Shown piece after piece: positions 51,213 through 60,078 of a DNA stretch of 64,000 nucleotides. The notes under the pieces are model-generated. The model ran no database searches, was not told the origin of the DNA, and saw only the letters and a list, made by a program, of their open reading frames with translations. This DNA is from JASSUD01 sp031963405. GTDB lineage: Bacteria; Pseudomonadota; Gammaproteobacteria; Burkholderiales; Burkholderiaceae. The DNA lies in contig JASSUJ010000001.1 of NCBI GenBank assembly GCA_031963405.1, forward strand, positions 620,001-684,000, read 5' to 3'. The position numbers and the translations under genes are program-made. Within the stretch, counting starts at the first letter, position 1; the number at the start of each line of letters is the position of its first letter.

Positions 51213-54200
51213 TTAGTAACAGATTTCAACCGTGCAATCCGCATATTCACTTCTGAGTAATGCAATCAGCTCGTCCGCTGGCCTTACCCGCCAATTAGCC
51301 CCAAGCATAAATTCACTCTCAGCTATCGCGTTGCGATAATAAATTTGCACGGGCAATTTGCCGTCATCAAGGCTGTTCTCTGCTTGTGAGGGCTGGCCCG
51401 CTTGTTTTGACATAGAACGACCAGCAGCTTGCTGCGTGGGCGCTTGCGGCGGCTGGTTAGCGCTACTTTCACTACTTGTTTGATATTGCTTCAGCAGCTT
51501 GCCCAGCTTCTGCGCATCTGTCTTGCCATATAACGACAAGCGCAAAACACGAGCAAAACGGCTGCGGGCAATTTCCAGATTCATCACTGTCGTTGCTGAG
51601 AAACGTATGCCGCCTGAAAAGCTATCGTAACGCGCATTACCCTGCACAATCAAAAGCTCATCTTCCTTAAGGAAGCGTTTATAAGCTTCATATTGCTCAT
51701 GGAAAACGCTGACTTCACATTGGCTGGTCATATCGTCAAGCAAGACAATAAGTATTTTGCCGCGCTGCGTCATTTGGGTACGCAGACTCACTATCACGCC
51801 AGCAACGAGCTTATCTCTGCCCTCTTTTAAGTCAGCCAGCGTTTGCTTAATAAAGCGACGTACTTCTGTTTGGTATCCATTAAAAGGATGCCCTGATAAA
51901 TAAAAGCCAAGCGCTATCTTTTCTTCTTGCAGCTTGCGCTTCTCATCCCATGGCAACTCTTTAATGCGTTCAGAAGCGTACGCTAAGGCATTGTCACTTG
52001 CACTGTCATGCTCAAATAAGCCGCCTTGCAACACATTTGCATTGGCCTGCTCGGCAGCTTCGATAACGAAGGGCAAGCTCGCCAATAATTGGGCGCGATG
52101 GGTATCAAGTGAATCGAAGGCACCTGCGCGAATCAGCGCCTCCATGGCACGGCGATTGACGGTACGGCGATCAATGCGGGTGCAAAAATCGAGTAAATCA
52201 GTAAAAGGCTTTTCCTTGCGCGCTCGCACGATCTCTTCAATCGCGTTTTGACCACTTCCCTTAATTGCCCCCAACCCATAACGAATCGTTTTAGAGAAAC
52301 GCTGCAAAGCCCCGGGGGCGGCGTCATGCCTGCTTGCCGTACTAGCGTACTGTCTGCGCAGGCATTCCTTGCCCCCGGAGCTTTGCAGCATTTCTTCGGT
52401 CGGTTCGGCGTCGGTGTGCGCAACTGGCTCAAAATAATAAGCAGACTGATTAATATCCGGCGGTAAAACGATAAGATTATTTGCTAAGCAATCCTCAAAG
52501 AGGATTTTGACCTTATCGGTATCATCCATCGCCAAACTCATATTGGCAGCCATAAAGGCAGCAGGATGATGCGCTTTTAGCCAGGCTGTGTAATAGGCAA
52601 GCAAAGCATACGCGGCCGCATGCGATTTATTAAAACCGTAGCCGGCAAATTTCTCCATTAAATCGAAGATTTCGTCGGCTTTCTCTCCACTCAGCCCATT
52701 TACCGCTGCACCCTCACGAAATAAGGCACGATGCTTAGCCATTTCCTCGGCTTTTTTCTTACCCATTGCACGACGCAGTAAATCGGCGCTACCCAGTGAG
52801 TAGCCACCAATAATTTGCGCCATCTGCATCACCTGCTCTTGGTAGACCATAATTCCGTAGGTCTCTTTGAGCACCGCTTCTACCCGCGCATCGGGATAGT
52901 CCACTTTTTCACGCCCGTGCTTACGTGCGCAAAAGCTTGGGATCAGATCCATTGGACCAGGTCGGTACAATGCCACCAAGGCAATGATGTCTTCGAAGCG
53001 ATCTGGCTGCGCATCTTTAAGCATGCCCTGCATGCCGCGACTTTCAAACTGGAATACAGCGACCGTATTGGCTTTTTTCATGATCGCAAAAGCCGCTGGA
53101 TCATCTAGCGGTATTTGCTCCAATGACCAATCAGTTTTAGTTGGGTCAAGCAGCTGAATATAACGCTTGGCCCAATTGAGAATGGTTAAAGTGGTCAAAC
53201 CGAGAAAGTCAAATTTCAAAAGCCCAATGGCCTCAACGTCATCCTTGTCATATTGACTAATAATCCCGCTTTCATCGCTTTGCGTATACAAAGGGCAAAA
53301 ATCAGTCAGCTTGCCCGGCGCAATCAGCACACCTCCAGCGTGCATCCCAACATTGCGTGAAAGACCTTCAACCCGCTGCGCTAGAGTGAGCAGTTGTTTG
53401 ACTTCTTCTTCGCTTTCAAAACGCTCGGCAAGCAGCGGCTCCTCTTTCAGCGCGTCGCTAATGGTGACTAACTTACCGGGCTTAAATGGAATCAACTTAG
53501 CGATGCCATCGGTAAAGTTATAGCCTAAGTCCAGCACGCGTCCCACATCACGCACAGCGGCTTTCGCTGCCATCGTGCCAAAGGTGGCAATTTGCGAAAC
53601 GGCTGGCGCACCATATTTAGTTCTTACATATTGAATCACGCGATCGCGCCCATGCTGGCAGAAATCGATATCAAAATCTGGCATCGAAACGCGTTCTGGA
53701 TTGAGGAAGCGCTCAAATAGCAAGTTGTAATACAGCGGGTCGAGATCGGTGATGCCAAGCGCGTAAGCCACTAGGGAGCCAGCTCCTGAGCCACGCCCTG
53801 GGCCTACTGGCACGCCGTTATTTTTGGCCCAGTTGATAAAGTCAGCGACGATCAAAAAATAGCCTGGGAAGCCCATCCCAATGATCGTATTACACTCAAA
53901 CTCAAGGCGCTTGTAATAGATTGGCCGTTGCCGCTCCCGCTCAGCGGGATCTTTAAATAATTGTTCAAGCCGCCCTTCAAGCCCCGCTTGCGACTGTTCT
54001 AGCAGATAAGCATCAAGCGTCATCCCAACAGGTGTTGGGAAAAGCGGCAATTTAGCTTTGCCTAGCTCCAAGATGAGATTACAACGTTTAGCAATCTCAA
54101 CCGTGTTCGCAAGTGCTGACGGAATATCGGCAAAGCTTTCGCACATCTGCGCTTGCGTGCGAAAACACTGCTCAGTCGTAAAGCGTTTTGGACGGTTAGG

Positions 54201-54884
54201 GTTCGCCAAAATATCGCCTTGCGAGATACACACCCGCACTTCGTGCGCAGTGAAATCATCAACCGTCATAAATTGCACGGGATGGGTCGCCACCACCGGC
54301 AATTGCAAATCAGCGGCGAGCGTCAGCGTTTGCTGGATATAAGCCGTTTCACCCGGCTGCCCGGCGCGCTGTAATTCAAGATAAAAAGCATCGGGAAAAA
54401 GACAGGCCCAACGCTGCGCATGAGCACGCGCAAGTGCTGGCTTGCCATTGGTAAAGGCTTGCCCAACATCCCCTAAAAGTCCGCCAGATAAAGCTAGCAG
54501 ACCGGTTGCCAGGCCTTCTTCAAACCATTGCGCATCAACTTCAGCACGCCCTTTATATTGATTAGTCAGCCAGGCCTTAGTGAGTAGCTCACATAAATTA
54601 AGATAGCCTGTCCAATTACGCACCAGCAGCAACAGTCGTCCAGGTTTATCGCGGTTGGCTGGATTACTGATCCATACATCACAGCCGACTATCGGCTTGA
54701 CCCCGTGTTGACGAGCTTCTTGATAAAACTTTATCAAGCCAAAAGTATTGCTCAAATCAGTTAAGGCTAATGCGCCCTGCCCGTCTTGCGCTGCGGCTTG
54801 CACAGCATCTTCAAGCCGAACTGTGCCATCAACAATTGAATATTCAGAATGCAGGCGAAGATGAATAAAACGGGGGCTGGGCAT
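51213..54884 (-). CDS. dnaE: DNA polymerase III alpha subunit, with a repeat-encoded in-frame insertion
   Basis: The 1223-residue replicative polymerase has the PHP domain at the N-terminus (FIHLRLHSEYSIVDGTVRLEDAV), the palm with MPDFDIDFCQHGRDRVIQYV carrying the catalytic Asp residues, GRGSGAGSLVAYALGITDLDPL, GRVLDLGY, GLSRNVGMHAGG and the fingers, then the helix-hairpin-helix and OB regions. Residues about 830-864 (EEMLQSSGGKECLRRQY...GALQRFS) interrupt the usual link between LPPDINQSAYYFEPVA and KTIRYGLGAIKGSGQNAIEEI, and are encoded by a copy of the palindromic repeat. Another expansion, a Gln/Ser/Ala-rich linker near KQYQTSSESSANQPPQAPTQ, lies before the C-terminal domain. All catalytic residues are present, so it should be functional. 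Confidence 0.96.
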   Translation of the reverse strand: MPSPRFIHLRLHSEYSIVDGTVRLEDAVQAAAQDGQGALALTDLSNTFGLIKFYQEARQHGVKPIVGCDVWISNPANRDKPGRLLLLVRNWTGYLNLCELLTKAWLTNQYKGRAEVDAQWFEEGLATGLLALSGGLLGDVGQAFTNGKPALARAHAQRWACLFPDAFYLELQRAGQPGETAYIQQTLTLAADLQLPVVATHPVQFMTVDDFTAHEVRVCISQGDILANPNRPKRFTTEQCFRTQAQMCESFADIPSALANTVEIAKRCNLILELGKAKLPLFPTPVGMTLDAYLLEQSQAGLEGRLEQLFKDPAERERQRPIYYKRLEFECNTIIGMGFPGYFLIVADFINWAKNNGVPVGPGRGSGAGSLVAYALGITDLDPLYYNLLFERFLNPERVSMPDFDIDFCQHGRDRVIQYVRTKYGAPAVSQIATFGTMAAKAAVRDVGRVLDLGYNFTDGIAKLIPFKPGKLVTISDALKEEPLLAERFESEEEVKQLLTLAQRVEGLSRNVGMHAGGVLIAPGKLTDFCPLYTQSDESGIISQYDKDDVEAIGLLKFDFLGLTTLTILNWAKRYIQLLDPTKTDWSLEQIPLDDPAAFAIMKKANTVAVFQFESRGMQGMLKDAQPDRFEDIIALVALYRPGPMDLIPSFCARKHGREKVDYPDARVEAVLKETYGIMVYQEQVMQMAQIIGGYSLGSADLLRRAMGKKKAEEMAKHRALFREGAAVNGLSGEKADEIFDLMEKFAGYGFNKSHAAAYALLAYYTAWLKAHHPAAFMAANMSLAMDDTDKVKILFEDCLANNLIVLPPDINQSAYYFEPVAHTDAEPTEEMLQSSGGKECLRRQYASTASRHDAAPGALQRFSKTIRYGLGAIKGSGQNAIEEIVRARKEKPFTDLLDFCTRIDRRTVNRRAMEALIRAGAFDSLDTHRAQLLASLPFVIEAAEQANANVLQGGLFEHDSASDNALAYASERIKELPWDEKRKLQEEKIALGFYLSGHPFNGYQTEVRRFIKQTLADLKEGRDKLVAGVIVSLRTQMTQRGKILIVLLDDMTSQCEVSVFHEQYEAYKRFLKEDELLIVQGNARYDSFSGGIRFSATTVMNLEIARSRFARVLRLSLYGKTDAQKLGKLLKQYQTSSESSANQPPQAPTQQAAGRSMSKQAGQPSQAENSLDDGKLPVQIYYRNAIAESEFMLGANWRVRPADELIALLRSEYADCTVEICY
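52294..52397. repeat. Palindromic repeat (GTAC family), copy G, inside dnaE
   Basis: GAGAAACGCTGCAAAGC at the left faces GCTTTGCAGCATTTCTTC at the right. The centre has GCCGTACTAGCGTACTGTCTGC. The 104-bp copy lies wholly within the dnaE open frame and is read through in frame, giving about 35 extra residues. It aligns over its whole length with copy H at 33366 and with copy F in cpoB. Confidence 0.9.
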
Positions 54885-54957
54885 ATCAGAGCGGCAGTAT
54901 TAAATATTGGATTAAGTTGTGCGTTTGTAGCGGGGGTTGCTAATGCGCTATGTCATT

Positions 54958-55100
54958 AGAACAGATTTTTAGAGCTAGTTTTAAATCTAAAAAAAACAAA
55001 AAGTAGAGGTTTGTGATCTGCCTGTCGGGGTAACGGGGGAATCTCAGCATGACTGCCTCTTACCTCTACTAGTCGTTTTATGAAACGTTGAGCAAGCGCT
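54958..55100. repeat. Possible copy of the second spacer repeat, between dnaE and rhlE
   Basis: AGAACAGATTTTTAGAG lies at the left and TTATGAAACGTTGAGCAAG at the right, with CCTGTCGGGGTAACGGGGG in the middle and AGTAGAGGT facing ACCTCTACT. The arms recall the repeat at 14152 and 40540. The similarity is partial. Confidence 0.4.
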
Positions 55101-55122
55101 TAGAGGCTGAACTCACCAGTAT

Positions 55123-56598
55123 CTATTCTTCCGATGCTTGACTACGAGCAACTCCTCCGCCAAGCAAAGCAGCCAACGGCCGTTTTTTAGACGTTCTGAG
55201 AAGGCTTCCCATCGTACTTTGCTGACTTGTTTGCCTATTAGCTTCAGCAGCGTTTGCTGTAGTCGGCGAAGGTTCGTAGGGTTTAGTAAAAAAGTCATCG
55301 ACAGGCAAAGGCGCGACTCGAGTACGCGAGCTATGCGCAGCACTGCGGCCAGATGAATGAGAGGAAGCGCTATTAGATCGGGAGCGGCTCGCTGAAGAGT
55401 AAGGCACAGCCCGTGGCGAATTGATCACCAAAATCTCTTGATCAAGCGGACGCCCAATCAATTTCTCAATATCGGCCAATTGTTTATATTCATTTGGGCT
55501 ACACAGCGAAAGTGCAGCGCCTGAGGCACCAGCGCGGCCTGTACGACCGATGCGGTGAACATAATCTTCTGGACTAAAAGGCAAATCAAAATTAATCACA
55601 GCCGGCAGCTCAGCAATATCCAACCCACGCGCAGCAATATCCGTCGCCACTAGCACTTTTATTGCCTTGTTCTTAAATTGCTCAAGCGCATTCATCCGCT
55701 CAAGTTGCGATTTGTCGCCATGAATCGCAACAGCAGACAAGCCCTCTTTCTCGAGTTGGCGTGTCAGTCGGCCTGCGCCGATTTTACTATTGCAAAATAC
55801 AATGACTTGTTGCAAATCATATGTTTGAATTAGCTGCATCACTGCTGCTGGCTTATCAGCATCAGCGACTTTATACACACGCTGGCTCACATTCGTTGCG
55901 GTCGCATTGCGCTGGGCAATTTCAATTTTTACCGGCTCACGCAGATAACTGTTCGCAAGCTTAGTAATCTCATTTGAAAAAGTAGCGGAGAAAAGTAAAG
56001 TCTGCCGCGTGCTTGGCAGCAGATTTAGAATGCGTTGAAGCGCAGGCAAAAAGCCCATATCCAACATACGATCAGCTTCATCAAGCACCAGCATTTGCAC
56101 TTGGCTAAGCTGCGTATTTTTTTGCTGCAAATGATCCAGCAAACGACCAGGTGTAGCGATTAATATCTCCGCGCCAAGCCGCAATTTTTCAGCTTGCGCG
56201 CCAATATCTACGCCACCAAAAATCGCGACGCTGCGTAATGGCGTGTATTGCGCATAAGCGTGCACATTCGCAGCGACTTGGTCAGCTAACTCACGCGTTG
56301 GCGTGAGCACCAACGCACGCACAGCATGACGCGCAGGCGACATGCTTGTATTCGCAAACGGCAGCAAACGCTGAATAATGGGCAAAGAAAAACTCGCCGT
56401 CTTACCCGTCCCAGTTTGTGCTGCACCCAGCACATCTCTGCCCGCTAGCACCAGAGGAATCGTCTGCGCCTGAATCGGCGTAGGCACGGTATAACCTTGC
56501 TTTTCAATTGCTTTTAGAATTTCTGGATGCAAACCAAAATTATTGAAATCAAGTACTGCTGGCTCTGTGCAAGCGTCATTGACAGATGATTCGGACAT
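55123..56598 (-). CDS. rhlE: DEAD-box RNA helicase, RhlE type
   Basis: The 491-residue protein has the Q motif (FNNFGLHPEILKAIEKQGYTVPTPIQAQTIPLVL), AQTGTGKTASF (motif I), PTREL, GGVDIGAQAEKLRLGAEILIATPGRLLDHL, VLDEADRMLDMGF (DEAD), FSATF (SAT), VFCNSKIGAGRLTRQLEKEG, HGDKSQ, LVATDIAARGLDI and HRIGRTGRAG. The C-terminal extension is Ser/Arg-rich and low in complexity (SSASRSRSNSASSHSSGRSAAHSS), typical of RhlE but here very Ser-rich. These helicases unwind short RNA duplexes in ribosome assembly and mRNA decay. The long, repeat-bearing upstream spacer could act as a 5' leader. Confidence 0.93.
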   Translation of the reverse strand: MSESSVNDACTEPAVLDFNNFGLHPEILKAIEKQGYTVPTPIQAQTIPLVLAGRDVLGAAQTGTGKTASFSLPIIQRLLPFANTSMSPARHAVRALVLTPTRELADQVAANVHAYAQYTPLRSVAIFGGVDIGAQAEKLRLGAEILIATPGRLLDHLQQKNTQLSQVQMLVLDEADRMLDMGFLPALQRILNLLPSTRQTLLFSATFSNEITKLANSYLREPVKIEIAQRNATATNVSQRVYKVADADKPAAVMQLIQTYDLQQVIVFCNSKIGAGRLTRQLEKEGLSAVAIHGDKSQLERMNALEQFKNKAIKVLVATDIAARGLDIAELPAVINFDLPFSPEDYVHRIGRTGRAGASGAALSLCSPNEYKQLADIEKLIGRPLDQEILVINSPRAVPYSSASRSRSNSASSHSSGRSAAHSSRTRVAPLPVDDFFTKPYEPSPTTANAAEANRQTSQQSTMGSLLRTSKKRPLAALLGGGVARSQASEE

Positions 56599-57325
56599 AG
56601 CGAGTTTCGCTCAAAAAGATAAATAAAATTAAAATGCTTACGCTATCTCTAGCTATGAGATAGCTCGCTTTTAGGCAAGCTGTTAGCCTCTATTTCCTAA
56701 AAGCCCGTTTAGAATCTCCACAAAAGTCTAAACAGACAGCCTCCTATGGAGCCGTGCAGTATCCAAAACCCTCATCTACCTTTAGATACACGCTGGTTTG
56801 TGTGCTCTGCACCTCAATAAGGGCATTTTTGAAAAACGCTAAACAGGCTCTAAAAACCTAGCAACTCGTGATTTGCGTTGTTATCAAATGCGGTACGATG
56901 CCCAGCATCGTCGGGGTTTTCTAGGTGCACGCCGCTTCCTGTTTCCCCGCATACTTGGGGGTGGCGGCTAAGTTGGCAACTCAATTGACAACTTCGATGA
57001 CAAGCTTTTAAACATTCATGAAATGGATTCTAGCCGTGCACTTTAACAAAAAATGCCGCCACTGAATATTTAAACCCCTTTTTCCAACATTTCTAAGAAA
57101 TTGTTCAATATCTATAGATGGACTTTGCCTGTTGAGGTTTTGCTATTAGCAAGCGGCTCATTTTCACCTCCAGCATTCATCTTTTTAGATGCTTTTAACA
57201 TGCCCCAAGCATCTTCCTAAAGCCGGCCTAAAAACCTTGCCCTAAAAACGCACCAAAACCGCAACAAACTGAGTCAGATAAAGCCAGCTGAAAAAGATGA
57301 TTACCCACAACGCAAAAGCCATTGC
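56599..57325. other. Long spacer between rhlE and tRNA-Val
   Basis: No gene. From 56699 to 56858 AGCCCGTTTAGA faces CGCTAAACAGGCTCT, ends like those of palindromic copy E. GGTACGATGCCCAGCATCGTCGGGG near 56892 is a stable stem-loop in the region that would be the rhlE leader. I do not recognise a known RNA. Confidence 0.45.
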
Positions 57326-57343
57326 TATAATTCGCGTCTTCAT

Positions 57344-57418
57344 GGGTGATTAGCTCAGCGGTAGAGCACTGCCTTCACACGGCAGGGGTCACTGGTTCGA
57401 ACCCAGTATTACCCACCA
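57344..57418 (+). tRNA. tRNA-Val (anticodon CAC)
   Basis: The 75-base gene includes CCA. GGGTGAT pairs with ATTACCC in the acceptor, D-arm TAGCTCAGCGGTAGAG, anticodon stem CTGCC/GGCAG enclosing TTCACAC with anticodon CAC (reads GUG), and T-arm ACTGG-TTCGAAC-CCAGT. A TATAAT at 57326-57331 is the probable -10 box. Confidence 0.97.
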
Positions 57419-57533
57419 TCTCTTGCTGTTTCTTTGTTTTGAGCGCTTGCTCTTCCCTCTCTTTTTATCTTCCTGATATTTTCTCCGCTGCAAAAAGCTT
57501 TTAGCTTTAACTGCGCTAGCCTCACATTTCTAG

Positions 57534-57634
57534 AGCATCCCTGCCTAAGTCAGGACAAGGAATACAGACGCAGATAGTGCGTTAGTACTGACCTTAAGGC
57601 ATAACGCCGCCAGCAATGTCATGCAACGCTTCCC
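57534..57634. repeat. Degenerate palindromic repeat (GTAC family), copy O
   Basis: It contains GACAAGGAATACAGACGCAGATAGTGCG-TTAGTACTGACC-type core sequence followed by CGCCGCCAGC and ATGCAACGCTTCC, resembling the reverse complement of the better copies (GGCGGCGTCATGC, AAGCGTTGC). The ends are poorly matched. It lies between tRNA-Val and tmRNA. Confidence 0.5.
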
Positions 57635-57742
57635 TACGCAGTGAGCACGCGCTTGCTACTAATGCGTGCTGAGCAAGAACTAGCGAGGCATAAAGAAATT
57701 TTTTAAATTGCATTTACATTTGTGAAATAATGGAAACACTTT

Positions 57743-58106
57743 GGGGCCGACCTGGTTTCGACGTGGGTAGCAAAGCAATTCAGTGCATACCGAGGACCCG
57801 TCACCTCGTTAATCAATGGGAAATTATATAACTGCAAACAGCGAAAGCTATTTAGCCGCCGCCTAACAGCGGCTTCAGCTAACCTCGCACTAGCTCTCTG
57901 ACGGGTTAGGGTCGCAAGACCTGCGAGGTCATATACGTCAGATCGTATCAAGCTGTGTCGCACTGCTTGATATCAAATTCAGCGAATCGTCATCGCGAAG
58001 CGTGTTAGTCCGCGCCGTGCTGATTAAATCAAAAGACTAAACTAAGTATGTAGAGCTGGTTGTGGAGTGCTTACGGACGCGGGTTCGATTCCCGCCGGCT
58101 CCACCA
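57743..58106 (+). ncRNA. ssrA: Transfer-messenger RNA (tmRNA) with atypical tag
   Basis: The 364-base gene starts GGGGCCGACCTGGTTTCGACGT and ends GGTTCGATTCCCGCC-GGCTCCACCA. Its tRNA-like acceptor pairs GGGGCCG with CGGCTCC, with the G-U pair that marks alanine tRNA. The tag frame begins at the resume codon GCA (57834) and reads Ala-Asn-Ser-Glu-Ser-Tyr-Leu-Ala-Ala-Ala-stop (TAA at 57864-57866). Most proteobacterial tags end Tyr-Ala-Leu-Ala-Ala. Rescue of stalled ribosomes adds this tag and directs the protein to ClpXP. The 3' end of the gene is duplicated at 59983, as expected where an element has integrated. Confidence 0.96.
58077..58096 (+). other. Putative attachment site copy 1, in the tmRNA 3' end
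   Basis: The 20-base sequence covering the T-arm of tmRNA (ACGC followed by GGGTTCGATTCCCGCC) is repeated exactly at 59983-60002. The 3' ends of tmRNA genes are classic targets for tyrosine integrases. Confidence 0.7.
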
Positions 58107-58119
58107 TTATTTTTTTAAT

Positions 58120-59391
58120 CTAGCTATTATCAACGCATTTTTCAAGAAAGAAGCACTCAGGTAATATCGCTGGAGCGATATAGTCCATATCGCGTACTGA
58201 TACCCCACAATGAAAAAATATTTCGCGCCACTGCAGCACGATCTGCACAATGTGGTTGATTTGGTCGCGAGCATCTTTGATCGACAAACCGAACCGCCCA
58301 ACTTGTGATAATAAATTATAGATACTGGCTGTGCGGCCGAAATCTCCGACACTCAATGCTAAGTCTCGCCGTTCTAAACTAACTAGGGGCGTGGGTACCA
58401 AATCATAAGCAGGCGAAAGTCGCCATCCTCTTTGCCGGTGTAATAAGGCATGGTTACGTGGATGGTCGTCATTATTAGTCACCGCTGCGTTGAAGACCAT
58501 TCGCCGAAATAGTTCTACACAGTCTGCTTCTGGCTTATCTGACCAGCGGCGTAAATTATCGGCAAATAAAGGGTAGGACCAGCGTGCACGATCCAAATAA
58601 TTGTCATCGCAGTTAAGTACGGTCAAACCACTGACGAACCCAAAACGTAAATATCCGCTATCTGTGTAATCGCGGTCGAAGCGCTGCACCATAAGTACGT
58701 CTATATCGCCTATTGTTTGTAACTTTGCTCGTGCTACATTCAATCCACAACGGCGCGCTAATTCAAGCGTTGCGTATTCAATACGTTGCAGATTGCAACG
58801 ATCACCTCGAGCAGGAAATTTCCCTAACCATAAATATTGTAAATCCTCGATAGTCGCTTTGGGTCTAGCACCGCCCATACTTGTACCGGGATCAAATTGC
58901 TGTAATAAAGAAGCGGATATCGATTGCCCTTCTTCAATAGCTTGTGCTGCCTTTACCAGCTCGACGAGTTGGTAGGTACGGTTATATTGACGCTTGGGCG
59001 GGGGCGGCTCCACATTTAAGCCAAAGCCTAAATTGCCGGCATTATCTTGTGGGCCATACAGCAGATAATCCAACTCTTCAAGCTCACCAGCAGCCTTCTC
59101 GAGCTTAAACTCAATCACTCGCCGCCCCCAAGCATCAGGGCTAGCATCTCGCACAGCGCCTGGTATGCCTTTGAGTTGAGTGAATTCGTATACAACCTTA
59201 TCAAGCGGTAATTGATAAGGATCTAGTGCAATCGCTTGAGCGTTTTGAAGATAGCGATCGCCGTATCGGAACCGACCTATACGCCTACCGTCTGATAAAG
59301 TTTGCACCCTGAGCACAGCAGCTGGAATACTTTTTAATGCGCCCGGAAGTTGAATATAAATATAAACTTGGCGTTCAGAAATCATATTCAC
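58120..59391 (-). CDS. hipA: HipA-type serine/threonine kinase toxin
   Basis: The 423-residue protein has the HipA N-terminal subdomain, then TSMGGARPKA (residues 171-179, P-loop), WLGKFPARGD with the ATP-binding Lys191, VLMVQRFDRD, the catalytic loop NNDDHPRN (306-313) and the DFG-equivalent AYDL (328-331). HipA kinases phosphorylate aminoacyl-tRNA synthetases; E. coli HipA hits GltX at the Ser of its KMSKS loop and causes persistence. Which synthetase this one targets is unknown. It overlaps hipB by 17 bases, the usual order with antitoxin first. The module lies between the tmRNA 3' end and a copy of that end, so it is probably island cargo. No motif is missing. Confidence 0.93.
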   Translation of the reverse strand: MNMISERQVYIYIQLPGALKSIPAAVLRVQTLSDGRRIGRFRYGDRYLQNAQAIALDPYQLPLDKVVYEFTQLKGIPGAVRDASPDAWGRRVIEFKLEKAAGELEELDYLLYGPQDNAGNLGFGLNVEPPPPKRQYNRTYQLVELVKAAQAIEEGQSISASLLQQFDPGTSMGGARPKATIEDLQYLWLGKFPARGDRCNLQRIEYATLELARRCGLNVARAKLQTIGDIDVLMVQRFDRDYTDSGYLRFGFVSGLTVLNCDDNYLDRARWSYPLFADNLRRWSDKPEADCVELFRRMVFNAAVTNNDDHPRNHALLHRQRGWRLSPAYDLVPTPLVSLERRDLALSVGDFGRTASIYNLLSQVGRFGLSIKDARDQINHIVQIVLQWREIFFHCGVSVRDMDYIAPAILPECFFLEKCVDNS

Positions 59392-59719
59392 TACCTGCTG
59401 TTCTTGGCTTACTTGCTCGCTTTGGACGGCGCGATGCTTCTAAAGCCTTGCCATGCGCATCCATGTCGGAATCAGCAACCATATCTAGCGTTTTATCTAA
59501 TCCAAGCGTCCACAATACGCTAGCAACTACACCGACACTGGCACCTGGTTTACCAAGCTCTAAGGCATTGAGTGTATTTCGATTAATGCCTGCTTTTTCT
59601 GCTAAATCAGCAATAGATAGACTGCGGCGTATTCGAGCTAAACGGATACGCCGCCCTAGTTGAGCTATCTGCTCTAAAACTTGTGTGGGAATAGAAAATT
59701 TGCTCATAATAATGGGCAT
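59375..59719 (-). CDS. hipB: HipB-type XRE-family antitoxin
   Basis: The protein has up to 114 residues with a helix-turn-helix of the Cro/C1 type (LGRRIRLARIRRSLSIADLAEKAGINRNTLNALELGKPGASVGVVASVLWTLGL) and a basic C-terminal tail (EASRRPKRASKPRTAGSEYDF). The ATG at 59719 is the first; an ATG four codons later (59707) is also possible. A TATAAT at 59718-59723 on this strand would make the second start almost leaderless. HipB neutralises HipA and represses the operon. Confidence 0.88.
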   Translation of the reverse strand: MPIIMSKFSIPTQVLEQIAQLGRRIRLARIRRSLSIADLAEKAGINRNTLNALELGKPGASVGVVASVLWTLGLDKTLDMVADSDMDAHGKALEASRRPKRASKPRTAGSEYDF

Positions 59720-59722
59720 TAT
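59709..59722. promoter_or_regulatory. Palindrome over the hipB -10 region, possible HipB operator
   Basis: ATAATG and CATTAT face each other around GG at the predicted hipB -10 box and start codons. Autorepression through such a site is typical of the family; the exact HipB consensus (TATCC-N8-GGATA) is not present. Confidence 0.4.
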
Positions 59723-59982
59723 ATGCTTTTTTGCCTAATATAATAGCCTTTCTACTGCGCTTTAATGGAATATGTTTTTTAACTTTTAGCGCCAGACCAC
59801 TATAAAAAAGTCATAGAGACAAACTGCAATCGTAAACATCGAAAAGACCATTTTTGATAAGGGCATATAGAGCATGTCCAGTGTGCTGTAAGAAAGCAGG
59901 CCAATTTATACATTCAAAAACAGAAGCGAACTTTTCAAAAATGCCAGATTTTTCTCTCAGAGCCTTATAAATACGCGCTTTA

Positions 59983-60002
59983 ACGCGGGTTCGATTCCCG
60001 CC
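59983..60002 (+). other. Putative attachment site copy 2
   Basis: Exact 20-base copy of the tmRNA T-arm region (58077-58096), 1,906 bases away. Beyond it the sequence diverges from tmRNA (AGACAC instead of GGCTCC), so only the crossover core is duplicated. Confidence 0.7.
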
Positions 60003-60078
60003 AGACACAAAAAATTCCCTTTAAAATCAATAGCTTACAAAAAGCAAATTTCCCCGTTTTGGGGTGATTGGGGGCTGT

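Noticed and set aside
59811..60008. 65-codon minus-strand frame beginning in the second attachment-site repeat
   Set aside because: Its start is the complement of the tmRNA T-arm and the rest shows no family pattern or ribosome site.
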